A stretch of DNA of 64,000 nt from Pseudoalteromonas holothuriae (GCF_945859825.1 NZ_CAMAPC010000011.1:1-64000); one strand, 5' to 3'. Positions 42,153 to 52,307 are shown, counted from the first letter of the stretch. Numbers and translations: made by a program. The notes: generated by a model from the sequence alone, not told the origin.

Positions 42153-43575
42153 GTAGTGCTATGATATGTTTTTCATAGGGTTGCCAGCTTGTAAGTGGCG
42201 CTTTACTGATTGGTTTGCGCACTTGTGCTTTACTTAAAGTTGTTATTGAGCGCCTATCTTTATAATATTCTAAGCATTGAGGTTCAAACTTTTGATTTAA
42301 GAAGTTCAGAGTTTTGGTGATCATCTTATTTGGATGCTCTAGTAGCGCTTCATAACTAAGTGTAAATATATTTCTGGGAATATGGTTATTAAAATGTGCC
42401 ATGAGATTTTGCTCTGCTTGGGCATAAGTTTCAAATTCACTGATTGAGCAAAAGTAGGGTTCATCAGCTGCAAAATGATTACTAAATACAGACCAAGCTG
42501 TTGCTTTGAAATTACGTGTTAGGTGAATAATTCGTGCTTCAGGAAATAAGCTATAAATCATACCTAAATTTTGAAAGTTAGCAGGTAACTTATTGATAAC
42601 TACTTCATCACCTACTCGGCGTTTTTTGATTTCCTCTACGTATAAAGTACGGCAATAATCTTTTGTTGAAGTGCTTAGGTTGTCAAAGCAATAGGGATAT
42701 GAAGTTTCAGAGCGCTTTTCTAAAAATGGCACGATGGCATCACTGAGTATGGTATTTTCACCGATAGACCCTATATTGCTATGTTGCACTAGCATTTGTT
42801 CAAGTAGGGTTGAGCCTGTTCTGGGCAAGCCGACAATAAAAGTGGGTGTAAATGTAGACGCTACTTTGTCAGTCGGTTTTTTGAAAAAGTCTTCATTAAA
42901 GTGTTGTTTTAATTTATGAAAAAATGGCAGCATTGCCGATGTTTTAAAGTCACAAAACTGTAACTGTATATCGTTTGCAAGCTGAAAAAAGTCAAATGCT
43001 TGGTCATGGTTTTTGAGACGATGATGGCATTTACCTAATGCATAGTAGGCAACTACTTTAAGGCGTTCGTTGTCATAGGTATCCAGCAGCTGCTCTAATA
43101 GTTGCAAATGTTGTTCGAGTTCAGACACTGGTGCTATTTGTACCAGCTCATTGAGCATAAAAACGCTGACTGGGCCATATGGGCATTTCAAACCTTGTTC
43201 TAAGGTTTTCTTTGCATTATCAATAAAACCATAGTCTAGGTAGAATTGACTTAGTTCATAGTGTGCTTGTGCATTATGCTTTGCGATACTCAAAGTGTAT
43301 TCAAGTACGGTTTTAGCATCCACTGGGGAGCCTACCTGATTAAAGCAATGCGCAAGAGCAAATAAGGGGTCTAGCATTTTTGGCAGGTGTTCACAGGCTC
43401 TGCGTAAATAATAGATTGCACTGTCGAAATCTTCTAAACGAATACATATACGGCCTAGGCCAAACAAGGCTGAGCCATTGTTATTATTCTCTTTTAGTAT
43501 GGCCTTAAACATAAACTCAGCCTCTCTGAGCTTATTTTCTTCCATTAATTCGTTGGCTCTTTTTATCAATAGCAT
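42109..43575 (-). CDS. TPR-repeat sulfotransferase family protein
   Basis: The 488-residue protein starts with about seven TPR-like repeats (residues 1-220; e.g. GSALFGLGRICIRLEDFDSA). A sulfotransferase domain follows, with the 5'-phosphosulfate loop FIVGLPRTGSTLLEQML near 235-255 and the later ARIIHLTRNFKATAWSVFSN 3'-phosphate region. Such TPR-sulfotransferases (Sulfotransfer_3 type) are common in marine bacteria; acceptors are mostly unknown, and some act on proteins or glycans. No signal peptide is seen, so it should be cytoplasmic. Its last 44 bases overlap the convergent hydrolase gene. Confidence 0.88.
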   Translation of the reverse strand: MLLIKRANELMEENKLREAEFMFKAILKENNNNGSALFGLGRICIRLEDFDSAIYYLRRACEHLPKMLDPLFALAHCFNQVGSPVDAKTVLEYTLSIAKHNAQAHYELSQFYLDYGFIDNAKKTLEQGLKCPYGPVSVFMLNELVQIAPVSELEQHLQLLEQLLDTYDNERLKVVAYYALGKCHHRLKNHDQAFDFFQLANDIQLQFCDFKTSAMLPFFHKLKQHFNEDFFKKPTDKVASTFTPTFIVGLPRTGSTLLEQMLVQHSNIGSIGENTILSDAIVPFLEKRSETSYPYCFDNLSTSTKDYCRTLYVEEIKKRRVGDEVVINKLPANFQNLGMIYSLFPEARIIHLTRNFKATAWSVFSNHFAADEPYFCSISEFETYAQAEQNLMAHFNNHIPRNIFTLSYEALLEHPNKMITKTLNFLNQKFEPQCLEYYKDRRSITTLSKAQVRKPISKAPLTSWQPYEKHIIALLNHADETQTNQVSP

Positions 43576-43620
43576 ATGCGTTAGTTATTTAATTCGATTA
43601 GCTTAATGGTAAAAATAAAA

Positions 43621-43648
43621 AGGCGAAATAGCTAATGCTATTTCGCCT
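43621..43648. terminator. Terminator after the TonB receptor gene
   Basis: GGCGAAATAGC, loop TAAT, GCTATTTCGCC form a perfect 11-bp stem, with an A/T-rich tail on both sides. It lies 24 bases beyond the receptor stop codon. Confidence 0.85.
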
Positions 43649-43671
43649 TTACTGCTGGGTTACAGTAAAAA

Positions 43672-46275
43672 TTAGAAGGTGTAAGTAGCCTTCACATAGT
43701 AGAAGCCACCGTTAATACCGTACGGAGACGTCTCATAGTATTTACCACCCCAATTGTTGTTAGGAATACCTGAGGCCTTTTGGAAATCAAGTTTTTCAGG
43801 CTCTTGGTCAAAGATGTTGTTTGCACCTATGCTCAAGCTAACATTCTCAGTTGCAAAGTAAGTTAGCTCTGCATCGAAGGTAACCGAAGGGTCAGCCGTG
43901 ATAGCTGTTTGGTCGAAGTCTACGTGTACACCTTGATATTCACCAAAGTAGTTATAACGAATAAAGCCTGTGAAAGTTTCCCACTGTTGTGTCCAAGTTG
44001 CTGTTGCGCGATGTTGTGGCAAGTCTTCTTCTAAGCGCTTAACTTTGAATGCGCCAGTAATCGCAGAGAACCTGTCAACTTCTGTTTCATTCCAGTTATA
44101 AGCAAATGCAAATGTTGAGTAACCATCTAGCAAGTCCATAGAATAGTTAGCAACTACATCAACACCTTGTGTTGTGGTATCAAAGTCATTAGTAAAGAAA
44201 CTTACCTGCGCCAGACTATCTACATTTGGCACGCCAGCTGCTTTTAACGCTGCTTTTTGACTGACTGTTAAGTTAATTTTATCTGATTGGCTAATACGGT
44301 CTTCAACCTGAATGTTGTAGTAGTCAATGGTTAAGAATATATCACCAGATTGATAAACTGCACCAAACGTATAGCTGTCTGACTCTTCTGGTTGTAGCTC
44401 AGTACCGCCTAAAAGCTGAGATACAGGGTTTGTTGGTGGTAAAAGTGCTGAATCTACCAGTACACCACTACTTAGGTTAGTTTGTACGTTACTCACGTTC
44501 GCTTGACCTACAGTTGGCGCGCGAAAGCCGGTACTGATTGAACCACGAAATGATAAGTCATCAGTTGCTTGGAACTGTGCCGTTATTTTGTAATTCGTGG
44601 TTGAGCCAAATGAGTCGTAATCTTCATAACGCAGTGCCCAACCCATTAAGAACTCTTCAGTAAACGGCGTTTCAACATCCACATAAGCGGCATAGTTACG
44701 GCGGCTATATTCGCCTGCTGCTGATGGCTTAAAGCCTGGAAAACCATTAGAGCCGATACCAAAACCTTGCTCTGTTAAAGGACCTGCTATAAATGACGCT
44801 TCATCACCTGCAATCACTTCAAATGTTTCTTCATGCCACTCCAAACCTGCCGCAATGTTCACATCGTATGCAAGGTCAAAGTCATAGCCCTTTGAAATGT
44901 CGGCATTGAAGTTTTTCTCTAACTGAATGTATTTACCTGGACTAAAGTCCATCGGTGTTTCAGCACCCAGCGATGCATTTACTGTATTAGTAATAAAGTA
45001 ACGAGACTCGTTGCGACCGACTGAGCCGCTCAAGTCATAACGTGCCCCTTTAAAATAGCCATCAGTAATATCGCCTTTTGTTCCAATCGTTAAAGACGTA
45101 TCCGTGATGTTACCACCAAAGAAAGGTGTAAAACCTGCGGGTAGAATTTCATTGAATGCAAAGCAGTTATTACCAATATCGGAGTTTGATGCAATCTGTT
45201 GATAAGCGGCAATCGTAGATACATCTAAAATCTGCTCGCCTGCTGAATTTTTAAGGTTAACGGTTGGGCAGCTAATACCAGTATCTAAGCCATCTAAGTC
45301 AGCAACTAGTAGGGTGTCTCCACCATCGTTTGAATAGACCTGAGGGCGGGTTTGCGGGTTACGATAATAAAACCCGCCTTTAACATCACGCTCAGAGTAG
45401 TTACCAAACATGTAAAACTGCGAATCATTAGTTAAATCTAAACCAACATTACCAAATAAGGTAATATCATCGTTTATTTCAGGCGCTCCCCAAACTTGCG
45501 CCGGATTACGTATACCGGGTACGCCAGCTCCATCATATGCAGCAGCATCCGGACGTTGCACACTGCGGCTTGTGGCATCAGCATTTTTATACTGAAAACT
45601 TAAGTTAGCAAAACCATCATCACTAAATGGCAAACCGACATTACCTTCATAGGTTGTGGTATCACCATCGCCTTCAAAGAATTGACCATGTTTAACTGCA
45701 AAGCTACCACCTTCTGATGCATCTTTTAATACAAAGTTAATTACACCAGCAATTGCGTCAGAGCCATATTGCGCTGCAGCGCCATCACGTAATACTTCAA
45801 CTTGCTTTAATGCAATACTTGGAATAACAGAGATATCTGGACCTTGCGCACCATCGTTAATACCGCCGCCTAAAAATGCGATAACCGATGAACGGTGACG
45901 ACGTTTACCGTTTAGTAAAATTAACGTGCTGTCAGCAGGTAGGCCTCGAAGGTTCGCTGGGCGAACTAATGAAGCTGCATCACTGATTGGGTTCTGGTGT
46001 ACGTTTAGTGAAGGCACTGAACCTTTTAAAAGTTCGAGCATATCATCGCCACCCGCCTTACTTAACTCTTCACCGCCGATGATATCGACTGGAACGGGTG
46101 AATCACCAACCGATCGAGGTGCTGCACGCGAACCAACGACCGCTATTTTTTCAATCTTTTCTTTTTTGGCTCCATTTTCATCTGCCATCGCAGTAGTAGA
46201 AAATATACCAACAGATGCTGTTGAAGCGATAGCATAAGTAATTGCACGACTAATCGCGTTTAATTGTAGTTTCAT
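43672..46275 (-). CDS. TonB-dependent outer-membrane receptor
   Basis: The start at 46275 (MKLQLNAISRAITYAIAST, behind GGGGAAA) gives 867 residues with a signal peptide ending in AMA. A TonB-box-like KIEKIAVVGSR, a plug (PVPVDIIGGEELSKAGGDDM, then VEVLRDGAAAQYGSDAIAGVINFVL) and a long beta-barrel follow. The last strand ends in aromatic YYVKATYTF. Two longer upstream starts lack a ribosome-binding site. The subfamily with LRGLPADSTLILLNGKRRH is widespread in Alteromonadales and its substrates are often unknown (sugars, peptides or siderophores). It stands alone, so the substrate cannot be told from neighbours. Confidence 0.92.
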   Translation of the reverse strand: MKLQLNAISRAITYAIASTASVGIFSTTAMADENGAKKEKIEKIAVVGSRAAPRSVGDSPVPVDIIGGEELSKAGGDDMLELLKGSVPSLNVHQNPISDAASLVRPANLRGLPADSTLILLNGKRRHRSSVIAFLGGGINDGAQGPDISVIPSIALKQVEVLRDGAAAQYGSDAIAGVINFVLKDASEGGSFAVKHGQFFEGDGDTTTYEGNVGLPFSDDGFANLSFQYKNADATSRSVQRPDAAAYDGAGVPGIRNPAQVWGAPEINDDITLFGNVGLDLTNDSQFYMFGNYSERDVKGGFYYRNPQTRPQVYSNDGGDTLLVADLDGLDTGISCPTVNLKNSAGEQILDVSTIAAYQQIASNSDIGNNCFAFNEILPAGFTPFFGGNITDTSLTIGTKGDITDGYFKGARYDLSGSVGRNESRYFITNTVNASLGAETPMDFSPGKYIQLEKNFNADISKGYDFDLAYDVNIAAGLEWHEETFEVIAGDEASFIAGPLTEQGFGIGSNGFPGFKPSAAGEYSRRNYAAYVDVETPFTEEFLMGWALRYEDYDSFGSTTNYKITAQFQATDDLSFRGSISTGFRAPTVGQANVSNVQTNLSSGVLVDSALLPPTNPVSQLLGGTELQPEESDSYTFGAVYQSGDIFLTIDYYNIQVEDRISQSDKINLTVSQKAALKAAGVPNVDSLAQVSFFTNDFDTTTQGVDVVANYSMDLLDGYSTFAFAYNWNETEVDRFSAITGAFKVKRLEEDLPQHRATATWTQQWETFTGFIRYNYFGEYQGVHVDFDQTAITADPSVTFDAELTYFATENVSLSIGANNIFDQEPEKLDFQKASGIPNNNWGGKYYETSPYGINGGFYYVKATYTF

Positions 46276-46515
46276 CCTGTTTCCCCAGTTTGATTCTTTT
46301 GTTGTCATAAGCTTTAAACAAAAACTCATGTTTGCTTTTTATTGCAACTTATATATACATATCATTAACTTGTGATGCAAACATTCTTTGCACCCGATAT
46401 AACCGTAGCAGTGATTTAAATAAAGGCAAATTTTTAAATAATTATTATTAAAATCTTAGGTTTAACGGTAGATTAAAGTCAAAATTATGGAAGAAAATAG
46501 GATAAAATTAAATTT

Positions 46516-46698
46516 TTAATGCACACTGGTTGATTGTTTTTTATTCAGTGCAATGCTTGTTTGTTGGTATTTTAACCACTGGCGTTTTTGTGCTCGATAT
46601 GTATCCCACACACAAGGGCAGCAACTTCCGCCTGCGCAGCATTCATCAGATTTTGGTTTTTTTGGTTCGCAAGGTGGGTTTTTCGTTGAGTTAGACAT
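46516..46698 (-). CDS. Cys-rich oxidoreductase-like small protein
   Basis: The 60-residue protein has the pattern PPCEPKKPKSDECCAGGSCCPCVWDTY, which fits the short Oxidored-like domain (PF09791 type: PxxPxxxxCCxxGCxxCVWDxY). Six Cys lie in 20 residues. Function is unknown; in eukaryotes the domain is found at the N-terminus of some mitochondrial proteins. Its start codon abuts the divergent gene at 46699. Confidence 0.75.
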   Translation of the reverse strand: MSNSTKNPPCEPKKPKSDECCAGGSCCPCVWDTYRAQKRQWLKYQQTSIALNKKQSTSVH

Positions 46699-47154
46699 GT
46701 GTGTAAAAAATTAAGACTAAAATCACATAGTACCATTAAAAGAAAATTTGCTAAACTCTGGGATGATTTAAATCAACAATGGCGTTGCATGAAGCTGATT
46801 AAAGTTATACATAAAGCACCTATGAGGGTGGCCAAAATATCAAAGCGTAGGCAACAAATACGCTTGCGTCGTGCAATGATTGAGCTCAAATTAGCATTGT
46901 CGCAGGAGAAGCAAGAAACCAAGGAGATGCTTGATATTTATAAAAGGTATAGCTCGGGTAAAGCACAAAAAAGTGAACTAGTGGTTGCAAATAAGCAATT
47001 TGTTGACTTGCTTAAAGGATTAGGGTTAGGGGTATTTGCGTTATTGCCATTTGCGCCAATCACTATTCCATTAATTGTAAAACTGGGCCAGTGGGTCGGT
47101 GTGGATGTTCTGCCAAGTTCATTCTCTTCCAGTAATAAAGCTTCTCGCAAATAA
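46699..47154 (+). CDS. LETM1-like small membrane protein
   Basis: The frame gives up to 151 residues. A basic N-terminal half (KISKRRQQIRLRRAM) is followed by a helix at about 108-128. The final LPFAPITIPLIVKLGQWVGVDVLPSSF matches the pattern of LETM1, whose core membrane segment ends in a ...LPSTF-like motif. The GTG at 46699 would abut the start of the divergent gene; an internal ATG at 46789 (MKLIKVIHKAPMR) is possible, and neither has a good ribosome-binding site. In eukaryotes LETM1 is a mitochondrial cation/proton exchanger; the bacterial role is not known. Confidence 0.6.
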   Translation: MCKKLRLKSHSTIKRKFAKLWDDLNQQWRCMKLIKVIHKAPMRVAKISKRRQQIRLRRAMIELKLALSQEKQETKEMLDIYKRYSSGKAQKSELVVANKQFVDLLKGLGLGVFALLPFAPITIPLIVKLGQWVGVDVLPSSFSSSNKASRK

Positions 47155-47213
47155 GTGATTTACGCCTCGTAACTTGTTATTCTTAAATTAACTTTTAAAG
47201 TAAGAGACAGATT

Positions 47214-48584
47214 ATGATGCGCGGATTACTTGTTCAAGCCGATACAGGCATACCCATTCACTTTATTTTGAAATCTCAGTTGGATGATTGGTTAACGACC
47301 CAATCATCTTTAATACAATCTATAGTTGGGGCACTTAAAACAACCAATACCAAGCATTTTTTTATTCCTCAAACGCAAAGTACAAATTTGGCTGCGGTGG
47401 TAAGCGTCGTAGAGTCATTTGATTCGATGTGGTTAGCAGGGGATCTCGCCAAGCAATTGCCAAAAGGTATTTATCAGATACAAGGCAGTGATGCTTTTGT
47501 TGAGCAGCAAGCGTTGAGTTTTGTGCTTGGTGCCTATCAATTTTCGGTTTATAAATCGCTACCAAAGGTTGAGGCTCAGTTAGCAGTTGCCGATCAGGAT
47601 ATATTTAAGCGTGTCATGCAAAGTGCAGAAGCTATTTATTTAGTAAGAGATTTAGTTAACACGCCTGCCGCAGATATGATGCCACAGCACTTGGCTGAGG
47701 CAATGATTGAATTAAGTGACCGTTTTGATGGTCAATTTAGCCAAATCATAGGTGATGAATTATTGGAACAAAATTATCCGACTATTCATATGGTTGGTAG
47801 AGCGAGTGACAATAAACCACGTCTACTTGACTTGACTTGGGGTGATGAAACCCACCCTAAGCTTACATTAGTGGGTAAAGGTGTATGCTTTGATTCTGGC
47901 GGGCTTGATTTAAAGCCTGCATCCGGTATGCGCAATATGAAAAAAGACATGGGCGGTGCTGCACACGTTATTGGTTTGGCGCAAATGATAATGGCTGCCA
48001 AATTACCAGTACGTTTACGAGTATTAGTGCCTGCGGTTGAAAATGCGGTTTCACGTAATGCATTTAGACCAGGAGATGTAATTAAAACGCGCAAAGGTAT
48101 TACCGTTGAAATAGATAATACCGATGCTGAAGGCCGCTTAGTACTGTGTGATGCGTTAGCTGAAGCGCAAAGTGAGTCTCCAGATTTGTTAGTCGACTTT
48201 GCTACGCTCACAGGGGCTTGTCGTGTTGCGTTGGGCACTGAGTTACCAGGCTTTTTTAGTACGGATACCTCAGTGGCTGCTGGCTTGATTGAGCATGGAG
48301 TCAATGCACAAGACCCTGTTTGGCAACTACCATTATTTGGACAGTATAAAGACTTATTTAAAAGTGATGTGGCAGATATGGCAAATAGTGGCGCTACCCC
48401 TTACGGTGGTGCTATTACTGCAGCGCTTTACTTAAAAGAGTTTATAGAGCCAGAGCAAACACCTTGGGTGCATTTTGATGTAATGGCTTGGAATACTCGT
48501 TCATTACCGGGACGCCCAGCTGGTGGCGAAGGGCTTGGTTTAAGAGCCTCGTTTGACTATTTGCTGAGTCGTTACGTTAAATAA
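47214..48584 (+). CDS. M17 leucyl aminopeptidase family protein
   Basis: The 456-residue protein has the M17 active-site region: VGKGVCFDSGGLDLKPASGM, KKDMGGAAHVIG, and the signature NTDAEGRLVLCDAL. The metal ligands and catalytic Lys/Arg of the family are visible (Lys in VGKGV and Arg in EGRL). It releases N-terminal residues from peptides with two metal ions. It is shorter than PepA (about 500), closer to the PepB-like branch, so I give no symbol. A strong terminator follows. Confidence 0.92.
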   Translation: MMRGLLVQADTGIPIHFILKSQLDDWLTTQSSLIQSIVGALKTTNTKHFFIPQTQSTNLAAVVSVVESFDSMWLAGDLAKQLPKGIYQIQGSDAFVEQQALSFVLGAYQFSVYKSLPKVEAQLAVADQDIFKRVMQSAEAIYLVRDLVNTPAADMMPQHLAEAMIELSDRFDGQFSQIIGDELLEQNYPTIHMVGRASDNKPRLLDLTWGDETHPKLTLVGKGVCFDSGGLDLKPASGMRNMKKDMGGAAHVIGLAQMIMAAKLPVRLRVLVPAVENAVSRNAFRPGDVIKTRKGITVEIDNTDAEGRLVLCDALAEAQSESPDLLVDFATLTGACRVALGTELPGFFSTDTSVAAGLIEHGVNAQDPVWQLPLFGQYKDLFKSDVADMANSGATPYGGAITAALYLKEFIEPEQTPWVHFDVMAWNTRSLPGRPAGGEGLGLRASFDYLLSRYVK

Positions 48585-48599
48585 CTTTTAAAAAGAAAA

Positions 48600-48626
48600 A
48601 CAGGCGTTCATATAGCCTGTTTTTTA
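48600..48626 (+). terminator. Rho-independent terminator
   Basis: ACAGGC (48600-48605) pairs with GCCTGT (48615-48620), followed by TTTTT. It ends the aminopeptidase transcript. Confidence 0.85.
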
Positions 48627-48708
48627 TGCATTGTTTTTAAGCTTTTGGTTTGTAAAGATTTTCCCCACTTAAATAAAAGTGTGAAATCAAGAGGGGAATA
48701 TTATAGCT

Positions 48709-49773
48709 CTATTGGCAGGCTTTAACGGCTGGTGCGATGAGCTCCAAACCGCTTTGAGTGCAAGGAGGTAGTGCTGCATCACTTAGTGCAATGGGGGTGA
48801 CTCTTTCTCCCCATTTTATGTAGCTTGCAGCCCATGTTAGCCCAGCACCAAATGCCGCTGACATAATGTTACTATGTGGTTTGACTAGGCCATTCTCTAC
48901 TGCTTCGCACAGCGCAATAGCGATGGTTGCAGCAGATGTATTACCATATTTATCAATGTTTACCATTACTTTATCATCGCTGATATCTAACCGTTGCTGT
49001 ATGGCTTGAATGATGCGCAAGTTTGCTTGGTGAGGCACTAAGACATCAATGTCATTTAGTTGTAAGTTAGCTTGTGAAAGCACATCATCACAAGCTTCGC
49101 TCATGCCTTTGACCGCACGTTTAAATATTTCTCGACCTTCAAATAATAAATCAGACGGCCCGCTTGGCTGGTACTTGTCCATATCGGTGCCGTAATTGGC
49201 TATGTGTAAAATATCTCTATCGCCACTGTCGCAGCCTGTTTTTGTACCAAGTAAACCACATGGCTCTGCACTGGCTTCTAAAATAACAGCTCCAGCACCA
49301 TCGCCAAATAATACAGCGCTGTCTCTTTTTGCCCAGTTGACATACCAAGTCATGCGCTCAGCAGCAACAACAACCGCTCGTTTGATCATACCAGCTTGAA
49401 TTTGTGCTGTAGCATTTTGCAGGGCATACAAAAACCCAGAGCAAGCCGCATTAGTATCACAAGCCGCAGCACCTGTGGCACCAATATTTTTTTGTACTAA
49501 CGAGGCTGTATTGGCAACCATGGTTGAAGGGCTACAAGTGGCCAAAAGTACCAAGTCAATATCTTTGCCAGTTAACCCTGCACAAGCCAGTGCATGTTGA
49601 CTTGCAACCGTTGCCAATTGAGCGGTCGTAACATGGCTCACGCGGCGAGATCTAATACCTGTTCTGGTGCTTATCCACTCGTCGTTTGTTTCTACTATTT
49701 GGCTTAATTCGTCATTAGTAATTTCAGCGGGTGGAATGCATTTCCCCCAACCAGTAATTTTTGCGTAAATCAT
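48709..49773 (-). CDS. Beta-ketoacyl-ACP synthase III family protein (FabH-like)
   Basis: The 354-residue protein has the KAS III triad: Cys in [14 protein letters not shown], His in [10 protein letters not shown], and Asn in KYGNTSAAT. The start [18 protein letters not shown] and [16 protein letters not shown] are classic FabH sequence. It condenses acyl-CoA with malonyl-ACP. It is longer than housekeeping FabH (about 317) and is not next to other fab genes, so it may be a paralog with other acyl specificity. It ends with a C-terminal extension (about 325-354). It is transcribed alone. Confidence 0.9.
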   Translation of the reverse strand: MIYAKITGWGKCIPPAEITNDELSQIVETNDEWISTRTGIRSRRVSHVTTAQLATVASQHALACAGLTGKDIDLVLLATCSPSTMVANTASLVQKNIGATGAAACDTNAACSGFLYALQNATAQIQAGMIKRAVVVAAERMTWYVNWAKRDSAVLFGDGAGAVILEASAEPCGLLGTKTGCDSGDRDILHIANYGTDMDKYQPSGPSDLLFEGREIFKRAVKGMSEACDDVLSQANLQLNDIDVLVPHQANLRIIQAIQQRLDISDDKVMVNIDKYGNTSAATIAIALCEAVENGLVKPHSNIMSAAFGAGLTWAASYIKWGERVTPIALSDAALPPCTQSGLELIAPAVKACQ

Positions 49774-50061
49774 GCGGGTCTCTTATTCTTGTCTGACCAT
49801 TGGCCGATAGTGGCATTTATAACAAATATTGGGTTTGATCACCAGTTGATATTACTATTAGGCATTAGGGCGTGGTGTTCTTTGTGATATGAACTTTTTC
49901 ATTCCACAGGCTTTTAAAACGCTATATGAATAATTTAGCGCAGTAGTTTATGTAAGTTAAGAATGACAAATAAGTGTAAGCATTCAGTTGAACTCTGTGA
50001 GCAACACATCTAAGTTTAGGCTAGACTCATACCTAAGTGACAGATTGATCTATAAGGTGTT

Positions 50062-50463
50062 ATGAGCGATAAAATTAAATCTGATTTACTCGAGCTACTT
50101 ATAGAGCAAGAGCGTCAATTACTTGAACCCAGTGTACGACAGTCCAATGACATGTTGGAACAACTGCTGAGTAATGATTTTTATGAGATATCAGCCAATG
50201 GCCTAATTTTTAATAAACAGTATGTTTTATCACGCTTGCCAGATGAAAAAGTACCGCAGTTTTATAATCAGGCATTTCAAGGTCGTATGCTCACGGCGCA
50301 ACTTGCCCAACTTAGCTATCATGCCGCTTATCGTCGCAATGTAAAATACCAACTTAATTACTCTATTCGTATGTCTTTGTGGCGTTTGGAGTATGGGAAA
50401 TGGCGTTTGGTATTTCATCAAGGCACACCATGTGCAGAGTTTAAATTGCATTTGGATGAGTGA
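50062..50463 (+). CDS. DUF4440/NTF2-like protein
   Basis: The 133-residue protein fits the SnoaL/NTF2 alpha+beta cone fold in the DUF4440 form. It has an N-terminal helix (LLELLIEQERQLLEPSVRQ), then LSNDFYEISANGLIFNKQYVLSRL, and the strand WRLEYGKWRLVFHQGTPC at the end. Family members include enzymes and ligand binders. Nothing nearby suggests a role. An AAGGTG precedes the ATG. Confidence 0.8.
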   Translation: MSDKIKSDLLELLIEQERQLLEPSVRQSNDMLEQLLSNDFYEISANGLIFNKQYVLSRLPDEKVPQFYNQAFQGRMLTAQLAQLSYHAAYRRNVKYQLNYSIRMSLWRLEYGKWRLVFHQGTPCAEFKLHLDE

Positions 50464-50547
50464 TCTAAATCAGCTAAATTTAAAATTTGACTTGTCATTT
50501 GATATTAAATCATTAGATTGAGCGCTTTGAAATAAAACTCGGTTGCT

Positions 50548-51780
50548 ATGATAGCCTTTTCTCCTAATTCTGCTATTGGCCGTTTACTGTTATTGAGAAC
50601 GATAGCAATAATAGTGCAACTGCTTATGGTACTTGCTGGCTCGTTATTTTTTTATAAAGATGTCAATCTTTTGCCCTTGCTATTTGTTATTGCGTTGGAG
50701 TCGGTATTTCAACTAGCCAGTGTTTATGTATATCGACACACTCATGAAGCGGCACCTATGGGAATGTTGTTACAGTTACTTGCCGATATTATATTTTTAA
50801 CCATATTACTATCTCTGTCTGGTGGGGCAAGCAATGCGTTTGTATCACTACTATTGCTTCCGATAGTGGTTGGTGCAGTAACGATACCTAGACATTTTGT
50901 TTTGGTTATAGCATTAAGTGCAATAACAAGTTATGGCTATTTGTTTTGGCATGTGCCGAGTGATCATATTCATCATATGGATATGACTCAGCACTTTTTT
51001 GGTATGTTAATTAACTTTGTATTTAGTGTATTAGTCATTGTTTTTGTTGTTATGGCACTTGCAAAACAGTTGCAGCAACGAGAGAAAAAATTGGCGCAAA
51101 TAAGAGAAACACAACTTAAAAACGAGCAGCTATTGGCGCTTGGTGCCGCGGCGGCTCAAGCCACACATCAACTTGCAACGCCTATTGCTACACTTACATT
51201 GCTACTAGAAGAAGTAGAAGAAGCGTATCCTGAATATCCTGCTTGGCATGATATTGGTGATGTATTAAGCCAATGTAAAAAACAACTTGATGGATTTCGC
51301 ACGCAAACAGAGTATTTAAAACAGAGCCCTTCGCAAAAAGCGATTGCAATAGGTGATGTTCTGTCTGAATTAAGCACTCTTGCAACGATGCAATATAGTG
51401 CTCAGTTGGTTGTTGTTGATGCAGATAATGAGGCCGACCTTGTACTAACTGATCCGATGTTAATTCCTGCGTTATTAAATATAGTTGCTAACGCTGCCAG
51501 AGCTAATGAATTGGCAAGCAAGCATGAAATAGGTATATATAGTTTCAGTAAAAACCGTCAATGGCACCTTTCTATTGTTGACCAAGGACTGGGTATTGAG
51601 CCTCATAAGCTGGCTAAATTGGGTCATGATATGGTGCCAAGTGAACATGGTTTAGGTATGGCGCTGGTGCTATCAAACGCTACATTGGAGCGTTTGGAAG
51701 GCAAGATGACTATTGAGAACAACCCGTCGCAAGGCGCTACAACACGCGTTGTATTGCCGTTAACGCAAACGAAGTTATGA
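50548..51780 (+). CDS. RegB/PrrB/ActS-type redox histidine kinase
   Basis: The 410-residue protein has six hydrophobic N-terminal segments (about 1-170). Between helices 3 and 4 it has GGASNAF, close to the RegB ubiquinone-binding motif GGxxNPF. The H-box ALGAAAAQATHQLATPIATL (His near 212) matches RegB. The HATPase domain has N-box NIVANAARA, G1 DQGLGI and G2 HGLGMAL. RegB kinases sense redox state through quinone and a Cys. I see no Cys in this cytoplasmic half, so that switch may be absent. It overlaps the response regulator by four bases, giving coupled translation. Confidence 0.85.
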   Translation: MIAFSPNSAIGRLLLLRTIAIIVQLLMVLAGSLFFYKDVNLLPLLFVIALESVFQLASVYVYRHTHEAAPMGMLLQLLADIIFLTILLSLSGGASNAFVSLLLLPIVVGAVTIPRHFVLVIALSAITSYGYLFWHVPSDHIHHMDMTQHFFGMLINFVFSVLVIVFVVMALAKQLQQREKKLAQIRETQLKNEQLLALGAAAAQATHQLATPIATLTLLLEEVEEAYPEYPAWHDIGDVLSQCKKQLDGFRTQTEYLKQSPSQKAIAIGDVLSELSTLATMQYSAQLVVVDADNEADLVLTDPMLIPALLNIVANAARANELASKHEIGIYSFSKNRQWHLSIVDQGLGIEPHKLAKLGHDMVPSEHGLGMALVLSNATLERLEGKMTIENNPSQGATTRVVLPLTQTKL

Positions 51781-52307
51781 TTATGAAATTACTCATCGTT
51801 GAAGATGATATTGCTTTTTCTAACGCACTCGCTAGGCGATTGCAAAAACATGGCTTTGAGCCTGTGATAGTAAATGATATTCGAGATGTGGTCGCTCAAT
51901 GCTTGGCCAACCAACCAGACTATGTGTTATTAGATATGAACTTGAACGGCGTATCTGGGCTTAACTTTATTAGTCAAATACGTCAACTGTCTCCTTTGTG
52001 CCGTATAGTATTACTAACTGGCTTTTCGAGTATTGCCACAGCGGTTGAAGCGGTTAAATTAGGGGCTGATGATTACTTGTCAAAGCCTGCCGATACAGCA
52101 TTAATTGTGCAAACATTATTGGGTCATAGTCTCTCTTGTGAGCATTTATCTGATATTGATACGATGTCAGCAGAGCGGCTTGAGTGGGAGCATATACAGC
52201 AAGTGCTTAAGGCAAATGATGGTAATGTGTCGCAAACCGCACGGCAATTGAATATGCATCGACGAACACTTCAGCGTAAGCTACAAAAACGTCCAGTTCA
52301 TAAATAA
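51777..52307 (+). CDS. RegA/PrrA/ActR-type response regulator
   Basis: The 176-residue protein has a receiver domain (DD near residues 9-10, phospho-Asp in LLDMNLNG, Thr in LLTGFSS, Lys in SKPAD). A Fis-type HTH follows (NVSQTARQLNMHRRTLQRKL). This is the RegA layout: no AAA+ domain between receiver and HTH. It would be phosphorylated by the kinase encoded just upstream and control genes for respiration, electron flow or similar. The family is global in many proteobacteria; targets here are unknown. Confidence 0.88.
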   Translation: MIMKLLIVEDDIAFSNALARRLQKHGFEPVIVNDIRDVVAQCLANQPDYVLLDMNLNGVSGLNFISQIRQLSPLCRIVLLTGFSSIATAVEAVKLGADDYLSKPADTALIVQTLLGHSLSCEHLSDIDTMSAERLEWEHIQQVLKANDGNVSQTARQLNMHRRTLQRKLQKRPVHK

